Origin: JABJAG01 sp038137215
Lineage (GTDB): Bacteria > Pseudomonadota > Alphaproteobacteria > UBA6615
DNA length: 29,332 nt
NCBI GenBank assembly: GCA_038137215.1
Contig: JAYQBG010000030.1
Location: forward strand, 1-29,332
Direction of reading: 5' to 3'
Positions within the stretch are counted from its first letter, which is position 1. Each line of letters begins with the position of its first letter. Made by a program: the position numbers and the translations under genes. The notes under the pieces are model-generated. The model did not search any database, was not told where the DNA came from, and saw only the letters and a list, made by a program, of their open reading frames with translations. Shown here one piece after another: positions 1-7,873 of the stretch.

Positions 1-53
1 GCGAAGGTGGCCGCACCGTCGGCGCCGGCGTCGTCACATCCATCATCGAATAG
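1..53 (+). CDS. tuf: Elongation factor Tu, C-terminal end (partial)
   Basis: Only the last 16 codons and the TAG stop (51-53) are in the window. They read EGGRTVGAGVVTSIIE, which matches the strongly conserved end of bacterial EF-Tu (GGRTVGAGVV). EF-Tu delivers aminoacyl-tRNA to the ribosome as a GTP complex. Its place directly before rpsJ is the usual str-S10 junction in alphaproteobacteria. The gene starts outside the window, so nothing can be said about its length or promoter. Confidence 0.93.
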   Translation, partial: EGGRTVGAGVVTSIIE

Positions 54-65
54 GCAATCTTTGTT

Positions 66-90
66 CGGCGGTTCCGCTTCGGGACCGCCG
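66..90 (+). other. Stem-loop between tuf and rpsJ
   Basis: Ten paired positions (66-75 with 81-90, one of them G-T) close a five-base loop, GCTTC. The stem is GC-rich, but what follows is TTCACTTTGACG, not a real T tract. It may be a partial terminator, an RNA-processing site or an mRNA-stability hairpin that separates tuf from ribosomal protein expression. The structure is seen in the sequence; its role is inferred. Confidence 0.5.
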
Positions 91-112
91 TTCACTTTGA
101 CGGGACACCGCA

Positions 113-421
113 ATGGACAGTCAACATATACGGATCAGGCTGAAAGCTTTCGATCATCGCGTGCTCGACCAGTCGGCCAGCGAAATCGTGGGAACAGCCA
201 AACGAACCGGTGCAGAGGTTCGCGGACCGATCCCGCTTCCGACGCGTATCGAGAAGTTCACCGTTCTTCGTTCGCCGCACGTGAACAAGAAGTCGCGTGA
301 ACAGTTCGAGATCCGCACTCACAAACGTCTGCTCGATATCATCGATCCGACCCCGCAAACCGTCGATGCGCTTATGAAGCTCGACCTTGCGGCCGGCGTC
401 GATGTGGAAATCAAGCTGTAA
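113..421 (+). CDS. rpsJ: 30S ribosomal protein S10
   Basis: At 102 residues this is the usual length for uS10. It holds the family blocks GPIPLPT and SPHVNKKSREQFE. S10 sits in the head of the 30S subunit, and as NusE it also joins NusB in transcription antitermination. The ATG at 113 gives the expected N-terminus MDSQHIRIRLKAF. The ribosome binding site is weak (ACGGGA just upstream). It is the first gene of the S10-type run and lies 59 bases after tuf, with a stem-loop in the gap. rplC follows after 9 bases. Confidence 0.97.
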   Translation: MDSQHIRIRLKAFDHRVLDQSASEIVGTAKRTGAEVRGPIPLPTRIEKFTVLRSPHVNKKSREQFEIRTHKRLLDIIDPTPQTVDALMKLDLAAGVDVEIKL

Positions 422-430
422 GAGGCCAAG

Positions 431-1249
431 ATGCGTACCGGCGTCATTGCACAGAAACTGGGTATGACCCGCGTCTTCGACGACACGGGCAATCATATTC
501 CGGTCACAGTACTCAAGCTCGATGAATGTGATGTTGTAGATCAGCGCACAATCGATCGGGACGGCTATACCGCATTGCAGCTTGGCACGGGGGCCGCAAA
601 GCCCAAGCGTGTCAGCAAGGCCATGCGCGGACATTTCGCCAAGGCGAAAGTCGAGCCGCGTCGCAAGCTCGTGGAATTCCGCGTGGCCGATGACGCGCTC
701 GTCGATGTCGGTACACGGTTGGTGGCCGATCACTTTGTTTCGGGCCAGTTCGTCGATGTGACGGGCACCTCGATCGGTAAGGGCTTTGCCGGTGCGATGA
801 AGCGCCACAACTTCGGGGGCCTGCGGGCAACCCATGGTGTGTCCATTTCGCATCGAAGCCATGGTTCAACCGGTCAGTGTCAGGACCCCGGCAAAGTCTT
901 CAAAGGCAAGAAGATGGCCGGCCATATGGGCGCCGAACGGGTTACCACCCAGAACCTCCGCGTCGTCACGACCGATGGCGAGGAAGGCCTGATCCTGGTT
1001 GAGGGTGCGGTGCCGGGTTCCAAGGGCGGCTATGTCCTCGTTCGTGACGCGGTCAAGAAGGCACTCCCTGAGGATGCGCCCTATCCGACCGTGATGCCGG
1101 AAGAGGCACCGGCTGAGGAAGCTGCACCGGAAGAGGCTGCGGCGGACGAAGCGTCGGCAGAAGACACCGCGTCTGATGACGCACCGGCCGAGGCGCCTGA
1201 AGGCGATGCCGAAGCTACGGATTCGAAGGACTGCGGCGATGAAGCTTAA
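431..1249 (+). CDS. rplC: 50S ribosomal protein L3 with acidic C-terminal tail
   Basis: L3 binds 23S rRNA early in 50S assembly and reaches towards the peptidyl transferase centre. Residues 1 to about 215 are a full L3, including GFAGAMKRHNF and GQCQDPGKVFKGKKMAG; the latter is the tip loop that carries the glutamine methylated by PrmB in enterobacteria. The protein is 272 residues, against about 210 in E. coli. The extra 50 or so residues (from about 222) are almost only Ala, Glu, Asp and Pro. The tail is in frame up to the stop, and rplD overlaps its last 11 bases. That supports a genuine extension rather than an assembly error. Confidence 0.96.
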   Translation: MRTGVIAQKLGMTRVFDDTGNHIPVTVLKLDECDVVDQRTIDRDGYTALQLGTGAAKPKRVSKAMRGHFAKAKVEPRRKLVEFRVADDALVDVGTRLVADHFVSGQFVDVTGTSIGKGFAGAMKRHNFGGLRATHGVSISHRSHGSTGQCQDPGKVFKGKKMAGHMGAERVTTQNLRVVTTDGEEGLILVEGAVPGSKGGYVLVRDAVKKALPEDAPYPTVMPEEAPAEEAAPEEAAADEASAEDTASDDAPAEAPEGDAEATDSKDCGDEA

Positions 1250-1859
1250 AGTCATCAATATGGATAACAAGGACGTCGGCGAGATCGATCTCGACGATGG
1301 CGTCTTTGCTGCGCCGGTTCGCAAGGACCTGCTGGCACGAATGGTCAATTATCAGCTCGCCAAGAAGCGGCAGGGCACCCACAAGACCAAGACACGTAGC
1401 AAGATCAATGGATCGACGGCGCGTCCCTGGCGTCAGAAGGGCACCGGCCGTGCGCGCGCGGGTGATCGGAAGGCCGGACATTGGCGGGGTGGACAGACCA
1501 CGTTCGGTCCGATGCCGCGCGACCATTCGACCGAGCTGCCGAAGAAGGTTCGCAAGCTTGCGCTGAAGACCGCGCTGTCGTCGAAACAGGCTGTTGGCAA
1601 GCTGGTGGTTCTCGACACGGCATCCGCCGCCGAGCCCAAGACCAAGGCCGTGGCCGCCCAGCTCAAGGCTATGGGGCTTTCCTCGGCTCTGATCGTAGAT
1701 GGCAGCGAGCTTGACCGTAATTTTCAGCTGGCCGCCCGCAATATTCCGGGTGTGGATGTGCTGCCGCATCAGGGTGCGAACGTCTTCGACATCCTGCGTC
1801 GCGACACGCTGGTCCTCACCAAGTCGGCCGTTGAGCAGTTGCAGGAGCGCCTCCGATGA
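1239..1859 (+). CDS. rplD: 50S ribosomal protein L4
   Basis: L4 is an early assembly protein whose long loop lines the nascent-peptide exit tunnel. That loop is visible as RPWRQKGTGRARAG around residue 65. I chose the ATG at 1239, giving 206 residues and the start MKLKVINMDNKDVGEI. It has a good Shine-Dalgarno, GAAGGA at 1225-1230, eight bases upstream. Longer in-frame starts would run into the L3 tail and add a basic stretch unlike L4. The gene overlaps rplC by 11 bases and rplW by 4 (ATGA), so coupled translation is likely. E. coli L4 also represses its operon, but I see no evidence for that here. Confidence 0.96.
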   Translation: MKLKVINMDNKDVGEIDLDDGVFAAPVRKDLLARMVNYQLAKKRQGTHKTKTRSKINGSTARPWRQKGTGRARAGDRKAGHWRGGQTTFGPMPRDHSTELPKKVRKLALKTALSSKQAVGKLVVLDTASAAEPKTKAVAAQLKAMGLSSALIVDGSELDRNFQLAARNIPGVDVLPHQGANVFDILRRDTLVLTKSAVEQLQERLR

Positions 1860-2185
1860 GCAGTAACCGCAAACCGCGCGGGCGCATCGAAGTGTCCGCT
1901 GAACGTATGTACGAGATTGTCCGTTCTCCGGTTATTACCGAGAAGGCGACGATGGTCTCCGAGCACAACCAGGTGGTGTTCAGGGTTCCGATCGATGCGA
2001 CCAAACCTGAAATTCGCGCCGCGGTCGAAGGCCTGTTCAAGGTCAAGGTCGAAGGCGTGAACACCATTCTGCAAAAGGGCAAGACGAAGCGTTGGAAGGG
2101 CCGTCCGGGCCGTCGCAACGACGTCAAAAAGGCCGTGGTTCGTCTCGCCGAAGGCGACTCGATCGATATCACGACCGGCGTGTAG
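1856..2185 (+). CDS. rplW: 50S ribosomal protein L23
   Basis: L23 lies at the mouth of the exit tunnel and docks trigger factor and the signal recognition particle. The family core is clear: YEIVRSPVITEKAT near residue 20, VPIDATKPEIRAAVE, and VEGVNT with a basic loop KGKTKRWKGRPGRR. The protein is 109 residues, about ten longer than E. coli because of a basic N-terminal lead (SSNRKPRGR). The ATG overlaps the rplD stop as ATGA. rplB follows after 9 bases. Confidence 0.96.
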   Translation: MSSNRKPRGRIEVSAERMYEIVRSPVITEKATMVSEHNQVVFRVPIDATKPEIRAAVEGLFKVKVEGVNTILQKGKTKRWKGRPGRRNDVKKAVVRLAEGDSIDITTGV

Positions 2186-2194
2186 GGGTTCGAA

Positions 2195-3019
2195 ATGGCA
2201 TTGAAGCAGTACAAATCGATGACGCCAGGTCAGCGCGGGCTTGTTCTCGTTGACCGGTCCGAGCTCTGGAAGGGTGACCCGGAAAAGTCCCTTACCGAAG
2301 GCCTGACCAAGAAGGGCGGTCGCAACAACACCGGACGCATCACGGCACGCCGTCGTGGCGGCGGGCACAAGCGGCTCTATCGCCATGTGGATTTCAAGCG
2401 TCGGAAGTTTGACGTGCCTGCAACGGTGGAGCGGATCGAATACGATCCGAACCGCACCGCATTTATTGCGCTGATCACCTATGAAGACGGTGAGAAGAGC
2501 TACATCCTGGCGCCGCAGCGCCTGAATGTCGGTGACACGGTGATTTCCGCGGAACGTGCGGATGTGAAGCCCGGCAACGCGATGCCGCTGCGAGCCATCC
2601 CCATCGGGACCATCATCCACAACGTGGAGCTGAAGGCCGGTGCGGGTGGCAAGATGGCGCGTTCGGCAGGTACCTATGTACAGCTGGTTGGCCGCGACCG
2701 CGGTTACGGCCTGCTGAAGCTGGCCTCCGGCGAGGTTCGCATGGTCCGTCAGGAGTGCATGGCCACCATCGGTGCCGTGTCCAATCCTGATCAGAGCAAC
2801 ATCAAACTTGGCAAGGCTGGCCGCAAGCGCTGGCTGGGCAAGCGCCCGTCCGTTCGCGGTGTTGCCATGAACCCGATCGATCATCCGCATGGTGGTGGTG
2901 AAGGCCGGACATCCGGTGGCCGTCATCCCGTTACACCTTGGGGCAAGCCGACGAAGGGTAAGCGTACCCGGTCTAATAAGAAGACCGACTCGCTGATCAT
3001 TCGCCGGCGCGCGAAGTAG
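2195..3019 (+). CDS. rplB: 50S ribosomal protein L2
   Basis: L2 is a primary 23S rRNA binder needed for subunit joining and for the peptidyl transferase centre. Its 274 residues are standard. It shows the RNA-binding OB and SH3-like halves and the diagnostic C-terminal block NPIDHPHGGGEGRTSGG, which contains the conserved histidine of HPHGGGEG. The start ALKQYKSMTPGQRG fits the alphaproteobacterial form. It sits between rplW and rpsS in the invariant S10 order. Confidence 0.98.
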   Translation: MALKQYKSMTPGQRGLVLVDRSELWKGDPEKSLTEGLTKKGGRNNTGRITARRRGGGHKRLYRHVDFKRRKFDVPATVERIEYDPNRTAFIALITYEDGEKSYILAPQRLNVGDTVISAERADVKPGNAMPLRAIPIGTIIHNVELKAGAGGKMARSAGTYVQLVGRDRGYGLLKLASGEVRMVRQECMATIGAVSNPDQSNIKLGKAGRKRWLGKRPSVRGVAMNPIDHPHGGGEGRTSGGRHPVTPWGKPTKGKRTRSNKKTDSLIIRRRAK

Positions 3020-3031
3020 AGGAGAACGGCC

Positions 3032-3310
3032 GTGGCACGTTCTGTATGGAAAGGTCCGTTTGTCGACAGTTATCTGCTCAAGAAGGCAGAGGCTGCGCGT
3101 TCATCCGGGCGAAATGATGTGATCAAGACCTGGTCTCGACGTTCGACCATTCTGCCGCAGTTCGTCGGACTGACGTTCGGCGTTTACAACGGTCAGAAGT
3201 TCGTTCCCGTCCTGGTCACCGAAAACATGGTTGGTCAGAAGTTCGGTGAATTTTCGCCGACGCGGTCCTATTACGGACATCAGGCCGACCGCAAAGCGAA
3301 GCGGGGCTAG
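3032..3310 (+). CDS. rpsS: 30S ribosomal protein S19
   Basis: S19 sits in the 30S head next to S13 and contacts the A-site finger bridge. The 92-residue product begins ARSVWKGPFVDSYLLKK and includes RRSTILPQFVG and GEFSPTRSY, all typical of uS19. The start codon is GTG, preceded by AGAGGAGAA, which holds a strong GAGGAG Shine-Dalgarno. It lies 12 bases after rplB, and rplV starts just 2 bases after its stop. Confidence 0.97.
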   Translation: MARSVWKGPFVDSYLLKKAEAARSSGRNDVIKTWSRRSTILPQFVGLTFGVYNGQKFVPVLVTENMVGQKFGEFSPTRSYYGHQADRKAKRG

Positions 3311-3312
3311 TT

Positions 3313-3690
3313 ATGGGCAAGAAATCTGCACCCCGTAACCTGGCGGATACCGAAGCGCGCGCGATCATTCGCAACCTCCGGGTGAGCCCTCAGAAGCTCA
3401 ACCTGGTGGCCGAACAGATCCGCGGGAAGCCGGTTCAGCGCGCGCTGATGGATCTCGAGTTTTCGCGCCGTCGAATCTCCGATGCGGTCAAGCGCGGCCT
3501 GGAGAGCGCCATCGCGAATGCCGAGAACAATCACCAACTCGACGTGGACCGTCTGGTCGTCGCCGAAGCCACTGTCGGCAAGACATTCGTGATGAAGCGC
3601 TGGCGTGCGCGTGCACGTGGCCGCGTGGCGCGTATTCACAAGCCGTTCAGCCAGATCACACTCGTCGTACGCGAGCAGGAAGAGGCATAA
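3313..3690 (+). CDS. rplV: 50S ribosomal protein L22
   Basis: L22 spans the 50S subunit and, with L4, forms the tunnel constriction. The 125 residues contain the helical core (RVSPQKLNLVAEQIRGKPV) and the long beta hairpin VGKTFVMKRWRARARGRV that reaches the tunnel wall. That hairpin is where macrolide-resistance changes occur in other species; I see nothing unusual in it here. Gaps to rpsS and rpsC are 2 bases each, so its translation is probably coupled to both. Confidence 0.97.
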   Translation: MGKKSAPRNLADTEARAIIRNLRVSPQKLNLVAEQIRGKPVQRALMDLEFSRRRISDAVKRGLESAIANAENNHQLDVDRLVVAEATVGKTFVMKRWRARARGRVARIHKPFSQITLVVREQEEA

Positions 3691-3692
3691 GT

Positions 3693-4385
3693 ATGGGTCA
3701 GAAAATCAACCCGATCGGTCTTCGTCTCGGCATCAACCGAACCTGGGATTCCCGCTGGTTCGCCGATGACCAGGCCTATGGCAACCTGCTGCTGGAAGAC
3801 CTTGAGCTTCGCAAGATGCTCGAGAAGCGTCTTGCCGGTGCCGGTGTCAGCCGCATCATCATCGAGCGTCCGGCCAAGAGGGCGCGGATCACGATCCATT
3901 CGGCCCGTCCGGGTGTCGTGATTGGCAAGAAGGGCGCCGACATTGAGAAGCTGCGCAGTGACGCGGCCAAGATCACCGGTTCCGAGGTCAGCCTGAACAT
4001 CGTTGAAGTGCGCAAGCCGGAAATCGACGCAACCCTGGTGGCCGAGAACATCGCCCAGCAGCTCGAGCGTCGTGTCGGGTTCCGCCGCGCCATGAAGCGT
4101 GCGGTGCAGAGCGCCATGCGTCTGGGCGCCCAGGGTGTGCGCGTGATGTGCGGTGGCCGTCTTGGCGGTGCCGAAATCGCGCGGACCGAGCAGTATCACG
4201 AGGGCAGCGTTCCCCTGCACACACTGCGCGCAGATGTGCAGTACGGCACGGCGACGGCCCAGACCACTTATGGCGCCTGTGGCGTCAAGGTCTGGATCTA
4301 TCGTGGAGACATTATGGAACACGACCCGATGGCGCAGGATCGTCGAATCGAAGAACAGCAATCGGGCGGAATGCCGGCACGCTAG
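3693..4385 (+). CDS. rpsC: 30S ribosomal protein S3
   Basis: S3 lies at the mRNA entry channel and contributes helicase activity with S4 and S5. Its 230 residues hold a type II KH domain with the GXXG loop GKKG (in RPGVVIGKKGADIEK, about residue 75) and the C-terminal S3 domain with CGGRLGGAEIART. The end (RRIEEQQSGGMPAR) is a short polar tail. It starts 2 bases after rplV. rplP follows after 21 bases with GGAGG in between. Confidence 0.97.
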   Translation: MGQKINPIGLRLGINRTWDSRWFADDQAYGNLLLEDLELRKMLEKRLAGAGVSRIIIERPAKRARITIHSARPGVVIGKKGADIEKLRSDAAKITGSEVSLNIVEVRKPEIDATLVAENIAQQLERRVGFRRAMKRAVQSAMRLGAQGVRVMCGGRLGGAEIARTEQYHEGSVPLHTLRADVQYGTATAQTTYGACGVKVWIYRGDIMEHDPMAQDRRIEEQQSGGMPAR

Positions 4386-4406
4386 GCGCCGCGCGGAGGT
4401 AGGATC

Positions 4407-4820
4407 ATGTTAAGTCCGAAAAGAACAAAATACCGCAAGCAGCATAAGGGCCGGCTGCACGGCGTTGCCCAGTCGGGCACGACGCTGAACTTCGGCTCTT
4501 ATGGCATGAAGGCTGTGACGCCGGCGCGTGTCACGGCTCGTCAGATCGAGGCCGCACGCCGTGCCATGACCCGTCACATGCGTCGTGCCGGTCGTGTGTG
4601 GATCCGCATCTTCCCCGATGTGCCGGTCAGCCAGAAACCCGCGGAAGTCCGCATGGGTAAGGGTAAGGGTACGCCGGAATACTGGATGGTCCGCGTGAAG
4701 CCGGGTCGTGTCATGTTCGAAATTGACGGTGTCCCCGAGAATGTGGCGCGCGAAGCGTTCGAACTGGCGGCTGCCAAGCTTCCGCTGCAGACGCGCGTTG
4801 TTTCGCGCGAAGTGAGTTAG
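4407..4820 (+). CDS. rplP: 50S ribosomal protein L16
   Basis: L16 helps position the acceptor ends of A-site and P-site tRNA. The 137 residues begin MLSPKRTKYRKQHKGRLHG and include PVSQKPAEVRMGKGKG, the loop with the arginine that is hydroxylated in E. coli L16. GGAGG lies upstream at about 4396-4400. rpmC begins 4 bases after the stop, so the two are likely to be co-translated. Confidence 0.97.
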   Translation: MLSPKRTKYRKQHKGRLHGVAQSGTTLNFGSYGMKAVTPARVTARQIEAARRAMTRHMRRAGRVWIRIFPDVPVSQKPAEVRMGKGKGTPEYWMVRVKPGRVMFEIDGVPENVAREAFELAAAKLPLQTRVVSREVS

Positions 4821-4824
4821 AACC

Positions 4825-5019
4825 ATGAAGCCGGTCGATATCCGCGCCAAGAGCGAAGACGAATTGCGCGATCAGTTGCGCGATCTGAAAAAAGAGGCAT
4901 TCAACCTGCGCTTTCAGCAAGCCAGCGGGCAACTCGAGAACACCGCGCGTGTTCGCGATGTCCGCCGGGACATTGCCCGGGTGCAGACGATCCTCAGCGA
5001 GCGCCGTACGGCGCAATAA
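4825..5019 (+). CDS. rpmC: 50S ribosomal protein L29
   Basis: This is a small 64-residue helical protein at the tunnel exit next to L23. It is recognised by the start MKPVDIRAKSEDEL, by LKKEAFNLRFQQASGQLENTAR and by the final helix RDIARVQTILSER. Length and motifs are standard. Upstream and downstream partners rplP and rpsQ are in the usual order. Confidence 0.96.
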   Translation: MKPVDIRAKSEDELRDQLRDLKKEAFNLRFQQASGQLENTARVRDVRRDIARVQTILSERRTAQ

Positions 5020-5041
5020 CGAGCGTACAGGAGTTAACAGA

Positions 5042-5281
5042 ATGCCGCGTCGCGAACTCATCGGTACAGTGGTGAGCAACAAGATGGAGAAGTCGGTGAC
5101 CGTCAAGGTCGAACGCCGGGTGAAGCATCCGCTCTACAAGAAGTTCATGACCCAGTCGAAGAAGATTGCGGCGCATGACGAGACCAATACGCTCGCCATC
5201 GGCGATCAGGTGCGCATTCGAGAATGCCGCCCGATTTCCAAGAGCAAGCGTTTCGAAGTGATCGAAAAGGTAGATGCCTGA
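5042..5281 (+). CDS. rpsQ: 30S ribosomal protein S17
   Basis: S17 is an OB-fold protein that binds the 5' domain of 16S rRNA. I start it at the ATG at 5042, giving 79 residues and the start MPRRELIGTVVSNKMEKSV. The gap just upstream holds a good Shine-Dalgarno (AGGAG). Longer in-frame starts reach into rpmC and add residues unlike S17. Motifs RRVKHPLYKKF, GDQVRIRECRPISKSKR and a short acidic end fit the family. Confidence 0.96.
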   Translation: MPRRELIGTVVSNKMEKSVTVKVERRVKHPLYKKFMTQSKKIAAHDETNTLAIGDQVRIRECRPISKSKRFEVIEKVDA

Positions 5282-5316
5282 GGCCGTATGGCCCGGGTTT
5301 TTGAAGGACAGAAACA

Positions 5317-5685
5317 ATGATTCAGATGCAGACCAACCTGGAAGTCGCTGACAACAGCGGCGCGCGCCGGGTGCAGTGCATCAAGGTGCTGGGTGGTTCC
5401 AAGCGCATGACCGCCGGTGTGGGCGACGTGATCGTCGTCTCCATCAAGGAGGCGATCCCGCGCGGCCGCGTGAAAAAGGGTGAAATTCATCGTGCCGTGA
5501 TCGTCCGCACGAAGAAGGACATCTCGCGTGCGGACGGAAGCACGATCCGCTTTGACAGTAACGCCGCAGTGTTGATCAACCCGCAGGGTGAGCCCATCGG
5601 GACACGTATCTTCGGCCCGGTCACGCGTGAACTGCGTGCCCGGCGCTACATGAAGATAATCTCGCTGGCGCCGGAGGTTCTGTAA
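5317..5685 (+). CDS. rplN: 50S ribosomal protein L14
   Basis: L14 forms inter-subunit bridges and is the landing site for the silencing factor RsfS. The 122 residues are the exact family length, with MIQMQTNLEVADNSGARR at the start and GGSKRMTAGVGDVIVVSIKEA after it. The stop and the rplX start share one base (TAATG), a coupling junction. The 35-base gap before it contains GAAGGA as ribosome binding site. Confidence 0.98.
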   Translation: MIQMQTNLEVADNSGARRVQCIKVLGGSKRMTAGVGDVIVVSIKEAIPRGRVKKGEIHRAVIVRTKKDISRADGSTIRFDSNAAVLINPQGEPIGTRIFGPVTRELRARRYMKIISLAPEVL

Positions 5686-6017
5686 TGGCGACAAATGCGA
5701 AAATGAAAATGCGTATCAAGAAGGGCGATCAGGTTGTCGTTCTGACCGGACGCGAAAAAGGAAAGTCGGGTGAAGTGTTGCGTGTCGATCGCGAACGGAA
5801 TCGTGTCCTGGTTCAGGGCGTCAATATGGTCAAGCGCCACGAGCGTGCGACCCAGACGTCGCCGGGCGGCATCAATTCCTTCGAGGCCATGCTGCATGCC
5901 TCGAATGTGGCGCTGATTGATCCCGATACGAAGAAGCCGACCCGGGTCGGCTACAAGACGCTCGACGATGGCCGCAAGGTGCGCTTTGCCCGGCGGTCCG
6001 GCGAAGTCATTGATTGA
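5685..6017 (+). CDS. rplX: 50S ribosomal protein L24
   Basis: L24 starts 50S assembly by binding the 5' domain of 23S rRNA. A KOW motif is plain near residue 10 (IKKGDQVVVLTGREKGKSGEV), followed by the conserved RNRVLVQGVNMVKRH and SPGGI. The product is 110 residues. The ATG overlaps the rplN stop by one base, with GGAGG at 5673-5677 placed seven bases upstream, so this start is secure. Confidence 0.96.
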   Translation: MATNAKMKMRIKKGDQVVVLTGREKGKSGEVLRVDRERNRVLVQGVNMVKRHERATQTSPGGINSFEAMLHASNVALIDPDTKKPTRVGYKTLDDGRKVRFARRSGEVID

Positions 6018-6027
6018 TAGGTGAGAG

Positions 6028-6570
6028 ATGGCAACGCGTTTGGCAGAACATTACGATAGCGTCGTGAAGTCGAAGCTCAAGGAGCAGTTCGGCTACAAGA
6101 ATGACCTTGCGATCCCGCGTCTGGACAAGATTGTCCTGAACATGGGTCTGGGCGAGGCGGCGCAGGATTCCAAGAAAATCGATACCGCGACCAACGAGAT
6201 GGCGTTGATCGCGGGTCAGCACCCGCAGATCACACGGGCGAAGACTTCGGTTGCGAACTTCAAGCTGCGTGAAGGCATGCCCATCGGCTGCAAGGTCACG
6301 CTGCGTCGGGAACGCATGTACGAGTTTCTCGACCGCCTGGTGACGATCGCATTGCCGCGTGTACGTGACTTTCGCGGTCTGCGCCCCACGAGCTTTGACG
6401 GACGCGGTAACTATTCGATGGGATTGCGTGAGCAAATCGTTTTCCCGGAAATCAACTACGACGAAGTTGACGACATCCGCGGCATGGATGTGATCATTTG
6501 CACGACGGCGAACACGGATGACGAGGCGCGCGAGTTGCTGCGCGGCTTCGACTTTCCGTTCCGCGATTAA
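6028..6570 (+). CDS. rplE: 50S ribosomal protein L5
   Basis: L5 binds 5S rRNA with L18 and forms the central protuberance. The 180 residues show IPRLDKIVLNMGLGEA, the block AGQHPQITRAKTSVANFKLREG and the region FRGLRPTSFDGRGNYSMG, all diagnostic. The length is one residue more than in E. coli. It lies 10 bases after rplX with GGTGAGAG as ribosome binding site. Confidence 0.98.
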   Translation: MATRLAEHYDSVVKSKLKEQFGYKNDLAIPRLDKIVLNMGLGEAAQDSKKIDTATNEMALIAGQHPQITRAKTSVANFKLREGMPIGCKVTLRRERMYEFLDRLVTIALPRVRDFRGLRPTSFDGRGNYSMGLREQIVFPEINYDEVDDIRGMDVIICTTANTDDEARELLRGFDFPFRD

Positions 6571-6594
6571 ACGTCGGTCAGGAGACAGGACGAC

Positions 6595-6900
6595 ATGGCA
6601 AAACAGAGTGCGATTCAGAAGAACAAGCGCCGTCAGAAGCTGGTGGACCAGTATGCGGCGAAGCGGGCCGAACTGAAGGCGATTGCGAAGGATTCTTCGC
6701 GTCAGCCCGAAGAACGCTTCGCAGCGCGTATGAAACTCGCGAAGCTGCCCCGCAATTCTTCGAAAACGCGTCTTCGCAACCGTTGTGAAGTGACGGGGCG
6801 TCCGCGCGGTTACTATCGCAAATTTCGTATGTCGCGCCTCGCGGTGCGTGAGCTTGGCTCGAACGGTCTGATTCCGGGCCTCGTCAAGTCGAGCTGGTAG
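6595..6900 (+). CDS. rpsN: 30S ribosomal protein S14, zinc-independent long form
   Basis: S14 is needed for late assembly of the 30S head. The 101 residues are the long form. The C-terminal block RNRCEVTGRPRGYYRKFRMS has one cysteine and no CXXC pairs, so it should not bind zinc, in contrast to the roughly 61-residue zinc-ribbon S14. This is the form usual in alphaproteobacteria and E. coli. It lies between rplE and rpsH as expected. Confidence 0.97.
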   Translation: MAKQSAIQKNKRRQKLVDQYAAKRAELKAIAKDSSRQPEERFAARMKLAKLPRNSSKTRLRNRCEVTGRPRGYYRKFRMSRLAVRELGSNGLIPGLVKSSW

Positions 6901-6912
6901 GGAGGCACGATC

Positions 6913-7311
6913 ATGAGCATGTCCGATCCCCTTGGTGATATGCTGACACGCATCCGTAATGGACAGCGTGCCGGCCATTCTTCCGTGATTTCACCGGCTT
7001 CCAAGCTGCGCGAACGCGTTCTGCAGGTTCTGCAGCAGGAAGGTTTCATTCGTGGTTACAGCGTGACCGAACTGCGTTCGGGTATTTCAGAGATCACCAT
7101 TGAGCTGAAATATCAGGAAGGCACACCGGTGATTCGCGAAATCAAGCGCGTGTCGCGTCCCGGACGCCGCGTGTATTCGAAGATCAATGATCTGCGCCAG
7201 GTCTATGGCGGACTGGGGATTTCGATCCTCTCGACACCCAAGGGTGTGGTGTCCGACCAGACAGCACGTGCAGAGAATGTCGGCGGCGAGGTCCTGTGCC
7301 ACGTCTTCTAG
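6913..7311 (+). CDS. rpsH: 30S ribosomal protein S8
   Basis: S8 binds the central domain of 16S rRNA. In E. coli it also represses the spc operon by binding at the start of rplE; I have not identified such a site here. The 132-residue product starts MSMSDPLGDMLTRIRNGQ and ends with GGEVLCHVF, both typical. The ATG at 6913 has GGGAGG about seven bases upstream. A second in-frame ATG at 6919 is possible and would remove two residues. Confidence 0.96.
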   Translation: MSMSDPLGDMLTRIRNGQRAGHSSVISPASKLRERVLQVLQQEGFIRGYSVTELRSGISEITIELKYQEGTPVIREIKRVSRPGRRVYSKINDLRQVYGGLGISILSTPKGVVSDQTARAENVGGEVLCHVF

Positions 7312-7339
7312 GCGGGCACGGTTTGAGGAGACATAGATT

Positions 7340-7873
7340 ATGTCACGAGTAGGCAGCAGTCCGGTCGTCATTCCCGAGGGGGCCGAAGTTCAGGTTTCCG
7401 GGCAGACGGTATCGGCCAAAGGCAAACTGGGCGAGATGAAGGTCGATATTCCGTCCGACATCGAGGTGATGCAAGAAGACGGCTCGATCGTTTTCAAGCC
7501 CCGCTCGAACAACAAGCGTACCCGTATGGCCTGGGGCACGTCGCGTGCTCTGGTGGGTAATCTGGTGACCGGTGTCACCGAAGGTTTCACCAAAACGCTC
7601 GAGATTACCGGCGTGGGTTATCGCGCTGCCGTTCAGGGCAAGAACCTGAACCTGCAGCTCGGCTTCTCCCATGATGTGAACTTTCCGATCCCGGAAGGCG
7701 TCAACATCAATTGTGAAGGCCAGACCACGATCGTGATCTCGGGTGCAGACAAGCAGGCCGTCGGACAGGTGGCGGCCAAGATTCGCGGTTACCGGAAGCC
7801 GGAACCCTACAAGGGCAAGGGCGTTCGTTACAGCGATGAGCAGATCCTGCGTAAGGAAGGTAAGAAGAAATGA
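7340..7873 (+). CDS. rplF: 50S ribosomal protein L6
   Basis: L6 lies near the sarcin-ricin loop and the factor-binding site. The 177 residues form two similar domains. The signature is visible towards the end: PEPYKGKGVRYSDEQILRKEGKKK. The start MSRVGSSPVVIPEGAEV is usual, with GAGGAG upstream. Its stop overlaps the rplR start by four bases (ATGA), implying coupled synthesis with L18. Confidence 0.97.
   Translation: MSRVGSSPVVIPEGAEVQVSGQTVSAKGKLGEMKVDIPSDIEVMQEDGSIVFKPRSNNKRTRMAWGTSRALVGNLVTGVTEGFTKTLEITGVGYRAAVQGKNLNLQLGFSHDVNFPIPEGVNINCEGQTTIVISGADKQAVGQVAAKIRGYRKPEPYKGKGVRYSDEQILRKEGKKK

Noticed and set aside
1769..2926. Long reverse-strand open frame (385 codons) across rplD, rplW and rplB
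   Set aside because: It lies opposite three certain ribosomal genes, has no recognisable family features and is what GC-rich codon bias produces on the antisense strand. The same holds for the frames at 6007-6978, 12584-13858 and 20255-21427.
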